The position numbers and the translations under genes were made by a program. Source: Ophioceras dolichostomum (taxonomy: Eukaryota > Ascomycota > Sordariomycetes > Magnaporthales > Ophioceraceae). From it: DNA of 64,000 nt. The notes under the pieces were generated by a model, which saw only the letters and a program-made list of their open reading frames with translations, did no database searches and was not told the DNA's origin. The stretch spans positions 124,001-188,000 of the forward strand of contig PYST01000002.1 of NCBI GenBank assembly GCA_003049485.1. Reading direction: 5' to 3'. Positions 11,163 to 22,100 of this stretch are shown piece after piece (position 1 is the stretch's first letter; every line of letters starts with the position of its first letter).

Positions 11163-13188
11163 TCAGATGGGGATCTTGGGCGCCAGCCTCTTCCAGAAAG
11201 CGCACCGCTCCTGGAACTGCGTCAGCTTCAGGTTGGCGAAGCCGTCGGCCGTGATGTGGAACACGCTCTGGGTCGAGCGGAGGGCGGGCACGCCGGGTGT
11301 GCTCGAGTTGGTCAGCTTTCTGGCGTTGGGGTCGTTTGTGCAGAGGAAGGACGCCATTGCGCCGGTGTAGCCCTTGTAATGCAGGGGGTCGTCGGCTTGG
11401 GCCGTGTTGATCGTGTTCCACTGTCCGCCCGTCCAGTGAGACAAGTAGGTAGGAAGGTATCTATGCGTCAGTTTTCTGTTGCCGTCTGGTTGATTGCCCA
11501 CCTCACCTACCACCTACCACCATCTTCCTTGCCCCCTGATGCCGCCAGCCAGACTCACCCAGTATACATCCGAAGCGTGCCGCGCCGGGCTGATGGAGTA
11601 CTCCCCCAGCCAGCCGCCCTTGCTCGCCGCGCCAGCGAGCCAGTACGCCGGACAGGCGAGCACGACGTCGCGGTAGATGAGCCCCGCGCGCGTGAAGCCG
11701 TCCGTGTACGACGGGACGGCCTCGGCGCTGCCCTTGGCCGGGTAGAGTTTTCTTGCAGCGTCGAGGTCTTCTGGCAGAAACCCCGGCAGGAACCCGGCGA
11801 GCCAGGCGTCAAACCCATTGGTGGTCACGACGTCGCCCGACGGCACAAAGTCCTTGCCTTCGTGCGTGTTGTACACGCCGTACACCGCCTCGGGCGTGAT
11901 CAGCGTCCTAGGGGAAGAGGAGTCAGAGGACTCGGCCACGATGCTGCTCAGCGGCTTGCGCAGGAACCGGCCGTCGATGACGGGCGCCCACGTGTAGGAC
12001 GACGTGGTGTAAGTGTGGCTCGCCGCCACGAAGAGGCTTGCGTCGCGGAGGGTTTGGACCGAGGCGGCTTTGAGGCACGCGAGCCGCGTGTCCTTGTCCT
12101 TGGATCCGGCGGAGGACGGCGGCTCCCCGCAGCCGGCCTTCGACGCGAAAGTGTCGAAGATCCACTGCGCTTCCGGGCTGTCGTATGCGTAGGTCTTGGG
12201 CCAGTAGGGACTGTTGGGCATGGCGGCGCGGAAGAGCGGCTTTTTCGACAACGGGGACGAGGGTGAGGATGAGGAAGAGGAGGGTTGCGCGATTGCTTGT
12301 GCGATGACGCCGCCTCCTCCTGCGGATTCTGTTTAATGCTCGTGGATCCATCAGTCACGCGAGTTGCCCACCTAAGGTAGGTAGGAGATGGGACGATGAT
12401 CCGTTGTTCTGCCAGCGTAGAATCTGCCCAGGAGCTACGACTACTACTGCTTGAACAACAGCGCCGTGGACAGATAGGGGTTGCGACTACATACGCCCCT
12501 GGATAGTGATCCGGTCCGGATCCCCGCCAAACTGCTCGGCGTACATGCTCGCCCACTTTATGGCCGCGTGCTGGTCCAGCAGGCCAGGGTTGAGGTCGGA
12601 GTTGGGATAGTCGTCGGCGATCTGCCTCCCCGGCAGGAACCCGAAGGCATTGGTGCGGTAGTTGGGGTAAATGGCCACCAGGTCCGACGTCGGCGACACG
12701 TTCAGCACGGGCAGCAGCGACGGCGGCGGCGAGAACGACGCCGAGCCCTGGATCCAGCCCCCGCCGTAGAACACCACCACGACGGGCCGGAGGGGCTGGC
12801 CGCGGCTCCAGGGGCGGCTGTACAGGCCGAGGTACAGGCAGTCCTCGGAGCCGTTGACCGTGCGCTGCGGACACATGTCGAAGCGCTGGCTCGAGTCGTA
12901 GACGATCGCCGAGCCGTTGACGTGGCGTGGGAGCGGCGCCGGCGGCAGCGGGCCGCGGAAGCGGTTCGGGCCTGTGGGAGGCGCGGCGAACGGGATCTTT
13001 TGCCAGTACGAGATGTTGTATGTGCGGGAGTACGCGCCCTGGAAGGTGCCGTAGTCCAGTTCCGCTACGAGGCTTGTCGACGCCGTCGTTACTGCCGCTG
13101 CTAAGCTCGCGCCATGGGTAAGAGATGCAAGGCCTAAGAACACCGCCCCGCGCGCGAGGCGTGGTAGAATGGACCAGAGATACATCAT
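11163..13188 (-). CDS. Secreted type-B carboxylesterase / lipase
   Basis: Minus-strand exons are 13188-12495, 12328-11559 and 11420-11163, 573 aa. The N-terminus (MMYLWSILPRLARGAVFLG) looks like a signal peptide. Family marks in order: the SEDCLYLGLY block, oxyanion loop YGGGW, LDQHAAIKWASMYAEQFGGDP, the nucleophile elbow, and a late ARHASDVYWWN segment carrying the probable catalytic His. The first intron splits the nucleophile elbow. GT-AG splicing (C|GTATGT...AACAG|AA) gives GQSAG with Ser at about 233, instead of the commoner GESAG; GQSAG also occurs in this superfamily. NGS/NIS/NVS glycosylation sequons fit secretion. The alpha/beta hydrolase family cleaves carboxylic esters; the natural substrate cannot be read here. 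The length is normal for fungal type-B carboxylesterases and no break is seen. Confidence 0.9.
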
Positions 13189-14563
13189 AGACGGTGGCAC
13201 CAGACAGGTCAGGTAGCCCCGGGACTGGCTTGGCCTAGTGGGAGTTGAGAGAGCAGAGCACAATACTCGGCGAAAGAGGAACACGCGCGAGGTCCATGGC
13301 TTGCATTCTCACATCCTCAGCCTATGAACCGTGCAAGCTTGTCACGGTAGCCGAACAAGTCGGTCTGTATTTGAAGGGCAACATTGCCAGGCGGCTGATA
13401 GACCTCATTGATCTCATCCCTCCAACCCGTTCAGCCCGCTCAACCCCTCCCTGCCGAGGCTCGTTCCCCATTTCCCGAACGCTGCGGGGAATCAGCAGTC
13501 CATGGGGACGCCAGGGCGGAACCATGGCAAAAAACGACAATGCAGCGAGGGAGGGCCTGTTCGGTCGGGTAAAAGCGAGGAAATTTATTCAACTACCTAC
13601 ACTTAAGTCGAGGCGGTTGGTGCTGGGTGTTGGGTGTGGGACAGGGGGTATAATTTCTCCAGCTCTCGGGGTTTCAACACATTTTTGTTCCGAAGCTCTT
13701 CTCTTTTCATAGTGGTTCCCCTCTTCTTCAGGGGCCCTTCTGTGGCCCCCTTCGGCCACCGTTCAGACGAGGCGACGAGAGAGTACCACTCATTTCTCTT
13801 CCGCCCTCTTTCAGCAAATAATCCAATTTTGGTTCTGTTCAAAACGCTCTCTGTGGTATCGAATCCGTCACCGCCGAGGATGGCGGATGCTGCTGGGCAG
13901 ACAAATAATGATCGCAAGGAAAATGGAAAGGGGGTAAACAGAGAAGGAAAAAAAAAGGGACGAAACGAAAAGGAATAGGATGAAAAAAGTGGAATCGAAT
14001 CAGAGTGAAGAAAGAGAATGATTCAAGAAGGGAGATGGGAAAAAAAGGAAGGAAAAAAAGGAAGGAAAAAAAGAGGGAAAAAAAGAGGGAAAAAAGGAGG
14101 GGAAAAAGGAAGGAAGGCAAGGTGGCACCCCTCAGCCATTCATACATGATAAGTGTCCGTGAGAAGACCATAGTCAGTCAATACCTATCTCAAACATGGC
14201 CGTACAATCTGGTCGCCTGCTGAAAAAATAAAAGGATAAGATAGGCCGAAGAAGCATTGAAAGAAGAATAAAAGATAACGAGATATATCAAAAGATCCAT
14301 AACTCGCGAGGATGCCTGGGTTCTGCATGGGAGTCGGTCGTGCTGCGTTGCCTCTCCCGACCACGCCCGACCGACACCCAACCCGCTCCCTCGCATAGGA
14401 CGGGCAATTAAGCGGAAGCACGAGGGGAGGAAGTAGGAGGTGGAAAGGCAATAGCGGTTACCACCCGACCGCAGGGGAAGGAAGTGCATATGTGACCGGA
14501 CGACTTGAGGAGAAGCGCCTCATATTCCACACAGGAGAAAACCATTTCCCCCATCCCCCTCCT
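13189..14563. other. Intergenic region: esterase promoter and 3' flank of the BTB gene
   Basis: The promoter of the minus-strand esterase lies at the left. The right part is a purine-rich stretch (about 13900-14120) on the + strand, followed by the 3' flank of the BTB gene. Short open frames here are low-complexity. No gene is supported. Confidence 0.5.
14031..14119 (+). repeat. Purine tract with short tandem repeats
   Basis: An almost pure A/G stretch in which units like GGAAGGAAAAAAA and GAGGGAAAAAA repeat two to three times each. It is within a longer purine-rich region from about 13900. It probably lies in the 3' untranslated region of the minus-strand BTB gene, where it would be pyrimidine-rich in the RNA. 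Confidence 0.7.
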
Positions 14564-16750
14564 CTAGTAGTACCACCGGTTCTGATTCCTATGCGGCGGT
14601 GCATGGCGAGGAGGTCCTCCGCCGAACAAGTCGACAGGCGGAGCCGCATACGTGTGCCGCTCCATGCAAGGCAGGTTCCGGACGTCCTCCTCCCGTCGGC
14701 ACGTCGTCTCGCGCAGCACCAGCGCGGCGACGTCCGGGTTGGACACCAGGAACTCGTGGGTCTCGTCCGGCCACCCCCGGGCGAGCACGGGCTGGAGGAA
14801 GCCCACGCGCGCGAACACCATGCGCAGCAGCGGGTCGGCCTCGCTGCCCAGCCCGTCGTACAGGCGGCGGCACAGCTGCAGCACGCGCGGCTGCGCGGCG
14901 TCGGCTCCCGCGGTCTCGAGCATGTCGATGCAGGCGCGCGACACGGCGCGCTTGAAGTCGTCCATCAGGAAGCGGTGCGCGCAGATATAGACGTCGATGT
15001 TGAGCTCGTACGCGAGGAGCCACGTGCGCATGTCCTCGCCCTTGATGCGGTCGCTGTTCGGGTCGTGGAACACGTGCACGAGCTGGCCGCCCTGGGCCTG
15101 GGCGCCGGCGGCACCGGCGGCCGCCGTCGGCGGGCCGGGGAAGCCGGGCGGGCCGGGGACGCCCGGCCCTGGTCCCGGCCCTGGTGCCGCGAGTGGGCCG
15201 GCGCGTCGGGGCGGGCCGGCGCCGCCCATTGGGTGGGGTCCTAGGCGGCGGCGAGACCGGTCGGCGCGGCCCGCGGCCACGACGTGCGCGCCGTAGGGGT
15301 CCCGGTGGTCTGCCGGGCCGTAGGGCATGGGGGGCAGGGGCGGAGGGGGGAAGCGGGACTGGCCGCAGTTCCAGCAGGGCGCGCTGTTGCCGGCGCTGTA
15401 GCACTGCGGGCACTGGCACGACGGCCGGTGGGCGCCCGGGTGCTTCTGGCGCAGGCGCTCGTACACGCGGTCCTCGCGGCGGCGGCGCCTGTCCCGCCTG
15501 CGGCGCGAGCGGGCCGTGCTGTCGCTGGGCAGGCTGCGGTCCGAGTCGGACATGGAGTCGTCGTCGCCGTCGGCGGCGGTCTCGAGGCCCTTGCCCTTGT
15601 CCGGGTCCGGGATCAGCTCGGACGCGATGGGCTTGATGGGCTCATAGCGGCCCTCGTACAGGAAGGTGACCAGGTGGTGGAAGATGGCCGGCTGCTCTTC
15701 CGGCAGCGTCAGGGACTGGGTCTTCGACTCCAGGAATGGCCCCGACAGCGCCTTGCGGAACCACTCTGTCTTCTCGAGGACTCGCTTGTGCACCTAGTTT
15801 TGTGGCGAGAGAATGCAAGGGAGAGAGGGAGAGGCAAAGCTGCCGTGTAAGTCTTAAACTGTGTCTTACATGTGTCTCAACTGTGCTGAGCCCGTGAGGT
15901 ACCTCTTCGGGACTTTAGGGAGGCTTCATGAGGGAGTTGCTGGGGGATGAGGAATGGACGGGGCAGCTGGGTCTCACGGTGAATGTCTTGGCATCTGGGT
16001 ACGATCCTACGAGGATCGGAATGATATCCGAATTGTAGCGTCTGTCACGAGGTGCTTGCGCGTGTCAGAAATCGTAGTCTAAGTTGAATGAAATAATCCG
16101 CCCAAGTTCTTGCTTTGCGCATTTACAACGACATTGATGAGATATTCAGGGGGCTGGTCTTGGTGATAGGGTGTTGCGCCGCAGGGGTGGGAAGGCCAGT
16201 GTGCGTTGAGTGCTTTGGTTAAGGTGTAGAGCACCAAGCAGTTTGATGCTGTCTGTCGTGGGTGCTAGGATTGAGGCTTGGAAGGGTTTCCTGACTTGGC
16301 CAAAGATCGATCGGAAGAGAGACACTGATGCCTGCCGCCACCACAGGGGAACTACTCCCTTGCCCGAGCCGCCTGCAGTCAGTGCAGTGGAAGCTGAGTC
16401 GATGCACCGAGATACAAATCAAAGGGAATAGAGATCTCCCTCCCAGAGAAAGGAAACAGAGAAATATATGTAGCTCACCCGTCATACGTCGACAGCCAGA
16501 GATCCTCCTTGGGATCCAAGTATTCCTTCTTGTTCCAATCATCGGGAATCGCACCGATGATGCGAATGTCCGGCGCCGGGACGCGTATCATCTCGGCCAA
16601 GGAGGACGACGATGGAGCAGCAACTGGATCAGCGGCGATAGCGGCGCCAGCGGTGCCAGCGGCGCCACCGCTCGTGCCGCCGCCACCGCCGCCACTGCTG
16701 CTCCCTTCGCCGCGATCGACGACCGCTGGAGCGCCCGTTCCCGGTCGCAT
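14564..16750 (-). CDS. BTB/POZ-domain protein with a CxC...CxxC segment
   Basis: Minus-strand exons are 16750-16479, 16041-15978 and 15793-14564, 521 aa. The small 64-nt middle exon encodes YNSDIIPILVGSYPDAKTFT. It joins in frame to DLWLSTYDG upstream and to VHKRVLEKTEWFRKALSG downstream, which together form the start of a BTB fold (about residues 88-150). The BTB core is interrupted by an insertion of about 170 residues containing Ser/Arg-rich sequence, a CQCPQC...CWNCG segment (about 237-260, possible metal ribbon) and Pro/Gly-rich sequence. It resumes at LVHVFHDPNSDRIKGEDM. Intron 1 is long (437 nt). BTB proteins are usually dimerisation or Cullin3-adaptor modules; no kelch or DNA-binding domain is seen. 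The N-terminal 60 residues are Gly/Ala-rich. The ATG at 16750 is the first in the frame. Confidence 0.85.
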
Positions 16751-16973
16751 CACTGCTGTCGCGAAAGTGGTATCCCGATGTTTTTCTATTTTTTTACCCT
16801 TTTTTTTTCTTCTTCTCTCGGCTGAGGGTGAGGGGTGGCTTATTGCTTTGGCACTTTTGTGCAAATGGTGCTTCTCGGCGGTATCCGCGCGGATGGGTGG
16901 TGAGTTGTTGAAGCGCAAGCGCGGTTGCGGCGGCGGCGAAGCAAGGTAAGATCAAGCAAGGGTCCAAAAGGCT

Positions 16974-17019
16974 GGGGGGGGGGGNNNNNNNNNNNNNNNN
17001 NNNNNNNNNNNNGGGGGGG
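16974..17019. other. Assembly gap inside a G homopolymer
   Basis: Eleven G, then 28 N, then seven G. The gap is bounded on both sides by G runs, so the missing sequence is probably a longer poly-G or a G-rich repeat that could not be read through. Confidence 0.9.
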
Positions 17020-17576
17020 TGGATGAGGTATCGATGATCAAATGGGATGCCTCGATGGGATGTTTCAAGTGTTGTAAGTGGTAGTTAAGTGCATTTGGGG
17101 AAAGAATTGCAGAAAGACGGCAGGGACTTAAAAAAGAACCTAGGAGAAAGTGACAGACGAAGTAGGCATCCTGCAGGACAGGGCGGGAAATTTTTTCATT
17201 CTTTTTTTTTCATCTTTTTTTTTCTTCTTATTCGGTGACCCCCAAGGCTTTCGCTCCTCCTTTGTTCAGCTGGAGAAGACGACAGGGAGGGGGTGCGGCC
17301 ATGCGCACCATCCTCGATGCGTTCGCCTGCGTTCGCCTGCGATCCGCGGGGCTCCAACCAGCCAGCCAGCTTCTTCCTCCCGTCGCCTCGTCACTAACCG
17401 TCAGTGCAGGCAGCAACAGCACCTAGCCGACAGAACCAGGTACTTCCCGAAGTCAGCCAGACCGATGATGGCTCGACTCTCTTTTCCCTTGGCTCCCCGA
17501 GTTACCTGAGATAGAAGATAGAAGTCTACCTAGTGGTACTTCTATGCATCCGAATCTCACAAGGCAAAAGTCCCAC

Positions 17577-17630
17577 GGTACATGGGTAGGCATATGTACC
17601 TAGGTACCTAAGCAGCAAGGTACCTAAGTA
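17577..17630. repeat. TACCTAGGTA-type motif cluster
   Basis: Contains the perfect palindrome TACCTAGGTA, followed by further GGTACCTAAG units. Same family as the clusters at 231-275, 7611-7673, 24160-24176, 25261-25290 and 34976-34995. Confidence 0.7.
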
Positions 17631-19104
17631 ATTGAGAGGACAGCGAGCAGGGCGTAGTGACGATAGGTGCTTGATGCCATTTCGTTGGTCCAGGCCTGAC
17701 CGCCTCCATCCAGACCGCCGACCGCCACCTCACATGCAGCCTCACATACAACGAAACCAACCACCCCCCTTTGCTTGCGATACTATGCGGTACTAATTAT
17801 GCGTCACTAGCACGAAACCGTCAGAGTCATCCTAGGGTTTGAAAAGACACGACAAACAAGGCATCACCATCGATGTTTTGTGCGACTGCGATAGATAGGT
17901 AGGTGCCTAGTAGAACAGCACCTCCGCCCAATCTCGGGCGCGAAGCTTGTCAGTGACTCTTCGATGGGCACCACCACCACCAACGTTCGGGTTTACGGAA
18001 GATCGAAGAGAAGTAGTACACAAGTATTCCAGGGCGGCGTGTGACGCTCTCAATTTTTCCCCTCTGTCTCCCTCTCCTCCATTTCTCTTTCTGGGAGGAG
18101 GTGCGAGGAGAGATGGGTGGCACGAGACGCCAGTTGGTCGCAATATGCATGTCGGAATCGATGTGGGCTGCATGAGGTCAGTTGCATATTGGTAGGGGTA
18201 GGTACATTTTACAATGAAAGTCGGGGAGGTTGTCCTTCGTTGTGTACCACCCACACATGATGGATCCTACCACCAACGAGGCGGGCAACCATTCGAAAAC
18301 ATAATCGGGTGGCAGATGGTTGGTAAGCCAGAGCCGGCGGTATTTCGCGTTTTCAATGAACAAAAGGGAAGGGGGCGGAAAAGGTAGAAAAAGGAAATCT
18401 GGTAGCATGGAAGGGATGTTACGGAATATGTGCTCGAATTCTGATATACCCTGCCGGTTCTAGATGGTCGTTGAGGGTTCGACGGCTCGAGCCTCAACAA
18501 GCTGGCGTCGCGCTAAGGTTAACACTAGACAGGCTATATCTCAGCCACCAGAGGCGACTTCGAAACCTTGACAAGTTTAGTTTGCCTTGTCGCCGAGCTA
18601 GGAACGTGGAACGGGGTAGTGCGTCCGGTTACGCCTGTTCGCACGCTCCTCTGCCATAGTATTGTACCAATAGGGCCTAGGGTCGTTATTTCGCCAACTC
18701 ATATTGATTTTCAGTGGTTTCAATGGAGTCATCCACAGACGAGAGCCACCGATAACCAGGTTTAAGTTTAACGTCGTACGTTGATGTGCCCGTCATCTAC
18801 TGTAGCTTGCGAGGGGCTGTCCGTCAGCAACGGAGCAAACCAGAAACCATTCGCGACGGAGTGGAGGCGCTCCAGCTCTCGACGACGGCATAGAGGCAGC
18901 ACGTCAACGGATCGAGAGTCTGGAAGTCGTATCCGGGAGCTGCAAGAGAGCGGGGATGCGCTGGGTGTAGGTGTGCTTGATGTATCTCATAGCGCAGCGA
19001 TGCAGGCTGGTCCCACCCTTCAGCAATGCCGTGCTGCCGTGCGCGAATCAATGAAATATTGATGGGGATATCCTCTGCCCTTCCAAGATCACAATGCATT
19101 CCCG

Positions 19105-22100
19105 TCACTCCTCATCGAGTTGCTCTTGCATCTCGCGCTCTGCGGAAGCGAGAGGCATCTCCGAGTCAATTCGGACAACCAACAGGATCAAAGATTATAT
19201 GGTGATATGGAACATGAGAAAGAAACTTACGCCACAGTCGGTTTGCAGATTCGGTGATGACTTGTGCCTTGAGCAAAAGCTTAGTCTTGTAGTGCAGGTC
19301 ATCCTTGATGCCGAGACGGATTTTGTTCGGTTGAGCCTGCCAGGTCGGGAGTCAATCCATCTGGCCGTTTCGCCTTTATAGTTTTCAACGCTTTTCGTTT
19401 GCTTACCTGCATGAGCACCGGCACGAGGTCCTTCGGATCCGCGTTTGCTACTTGGGCGACTGTCTTGAAGCCGTTGTCCCAGAATACACGCCTGTGGTGG
19501 GTAAGAGGTGCCAGATGGTTAGACGAGGTACGTCCCCCAAGAGCGGGTGGCACTGGAATTTGTACTCACGCTGTACGACTCTTCACGAAGGTAATTTTGG
19601 CCAATGAAAGCAGGTCGGACTTAGCGCCAGCTTTCAAGCGATCCGAGAAATGATCCAGCACTGAAGCCATGGGCCTAGGTAGAGAAGCGAGGTGTACGAT
19701 TCACTATTAGCTTCTGTTCCCAGTGCAATCATGTCGTGGGCGAACGCACTCGAGGGCCAGCGGCAGTCGAGAGTTGTGGTTTGTTTGAGGCACTCACCCC
19801 CAGCCCATATGCTCACAGAATTTGATCATGCCGGCAGCGAAGCCGTGGCATGTCTGGGCAAGATTCTGCACTGCCCCTCGCGGCACGTCGTACTTCTGTG
19901 CCACCACCTGGACGGGCACCTCGTTACAAAGATCGCGCAGTTGGAGGGCGATGTAGAACCGTCGATACACGCGGGCGATTAGCTTTTCCTCGTCAGTGGA
20001 CTCCTTCAGTTTCCCGCCTCGAGCCCTGAGCGTTACACCCTCGGTTTTGGGCTAGTTAGTTGTCTGGTTCTTACTGAAGCAATTTGGACACCAGGGACCA
20101 AGTGAGGTAGTTCACCTACATCTGGGCGACCAGAGTGGGCTTCAGGCCAAGCAGCCTGAGTACCCTTAAGCCGCTTTCGTCCAGCCCTTCCATCTCATGC
20201 CAAAACATTCTCCAGTTGATGTCAGACGACAGATCATGGACGGGTGTGAAGGTGTAGAGGATGTGCATCTCGCGGTCCATCACAAACGCCTGGAGGGCCT
20301 TCGTTATCTCCTTGTGAATGAACACACCGTCTCCGGGATTGAGAGCGCTAGCCACGATCGCCTGCCCCAGTTGGGTGGCTTCGTGTTTGTCGTCGTTGTC
20401 CACCGCGATGAAGCCCATCTTTTGAAGGTTCACCATGCTGGTCTTGATGTGAGTCTCGATGGCTTGCGAGTCGATTGAATGGTGAAGCAGGGTCTTGCGG
20501 ATGAAGTATTCGAGCGATTCCCTACTCGTAGCGAGTTTGATAGCAATGGCCTCCAGGATTGCGCCTGGGTTTTAGTCAGTATAAAATTGCGTATCGATAG
20601 GCCGGCCTCAGCTAGGAAGGCGTGGAATAGCGAGCAGATCACCTACATCTGGATTCTTTGTCTGTCTGTCACCAAAGAGCTAGTGATCTGGGGGAGATCG
20701 GCATGCATAAGCTCGAGAACACTGTCTAGATCAGAGGAACGGCAGCAGAGATACGTCTCCCCGACCTCGTCTTTGCCCTTCCTTCCCGCTCTTCCTCGCA
20801 TTTGTCGGCTAGTGGGGTCCCAAGTTAGCTGATACAACCACTGAGAGATACAGACTGCGACAGCAGAAATACGTACAGCATAGACGGACCGACCAGCTCC
20901 CTACCCATACGCGCATTGTGTAGAATCACACGCCTGGCAGGGAGGTTGATGCCCGCAGCGAGGCTGCAGGTTGCAACACAAACTTTCAGAATTCCATCGT
21001 CGTAGGCTTTGGCGATAAGGTCCCGTTCTTCTGTCGTGAGCCCGGCCTAAAAGGGGTCAGTTGCCAGACACATAGCCCACGCCCGAGATCGCTATTCATC
21101 GTGGGAGGTAGAGCAGGAAGGGGATTCTCACATCTGTCCCCATCCCGTGCGATAGGGTGGTTAGTGATTAGCAGGTAAGTCAAAGGTCGTGGGCGAGGAG
21201 ACAAAACCGCAGCAATACGTACGATGAAAAGCAACGCCACAGGGTATCGTTTGGAGCAAGACAGAGTCCAAGCCGACGTTCAGATTGTGGAGATTTGCAA
21301 GGAGGCCACTTCTGCGATCTAGGACATCCGGGTCAGTCTCCGATAAAGGAGGCATGGCCCTGATGATCAACATGGCGTCGGCCTCGCAAATCCCTCGGCT
21401 GCCCGAGAAAACCAAGGCCCAATAGCCGGACATAGCGGTCTCGCAGGCGAGTGCGACGACAGCGTTAATCACAGTGTTGGATAGCTCCTTGTGGCTAGAC
21501 GCGGTGATTTGCCTGGTTGGGTCATTCAACGCCTCCGGGGGCATAGGTTGATTTGCCTCTCCGCCCGGCTGGCTCGAGGTCTTGAGCAAATGCGCGGTGG
21601 CTGCGGTGGGATAAATACTGCCGTCGTAAACCAGATGCTCTTCGACCGGAACCGGTCGATAGTGTGTCTCATACGAATGGGCATCCAGCCAAGTCGATAG
21701 AAGGCTGACATTCTACAAGTCGATCAGTGGATTGTGCTAAGGGAAGAAGAACCTTTGAGCTCTCGTTTAGGGCCCTCTGAGCGACTTACGGTGAGAGTAG
21801 CACTCATGCCAACAAACTGGACTGGGCGATCCATGCAAAGAAGCTTCGTGGCTAGCAGCTCTAGGAGGTAGCCCCTGTAGTCATCATCGATCATATGTAG
21901 CTGGTCCAAGACTACTACTCTCAATTGGTTGATCGAATAATCACCGACTGCGGTGTTTATGAGCGCGTTGGCCTTCTCCAGTGTGCAGAAGCCAATTTCG
22001 AAGTCTGCCCATGTGGGCTTGATGTTGCTGCCTCTGAAAAAGGCCACGGCCCGAATGGTGTCCTCGTCTGCCCGCGTCCGCCAGAACCCGTTCGCACGCG

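Larger units (their letters stand above)
16751..19104. other. Intergenic region with an assembly gap
   Basis: Upstream region of the BTB gene and downstream flank of the helicase gene. Contains an N gap (16985-17012), motif clusters at 17577-17630 and about 17893-17910, and T-rich stretches near 17195-17225. A weak possible small gene at about 18733-19062 is discussed under findings. Nothing else is seen. Confidence 0.5.

Noticed and set aside
21047..21222. Two-base deletion between helicase exons
   Set aside because: First read as a frameshift. The ACAG|AT|GTGAGA arrangement gives two canonical introns and the exact expected His codon, so the micro-exon is the better explanation.
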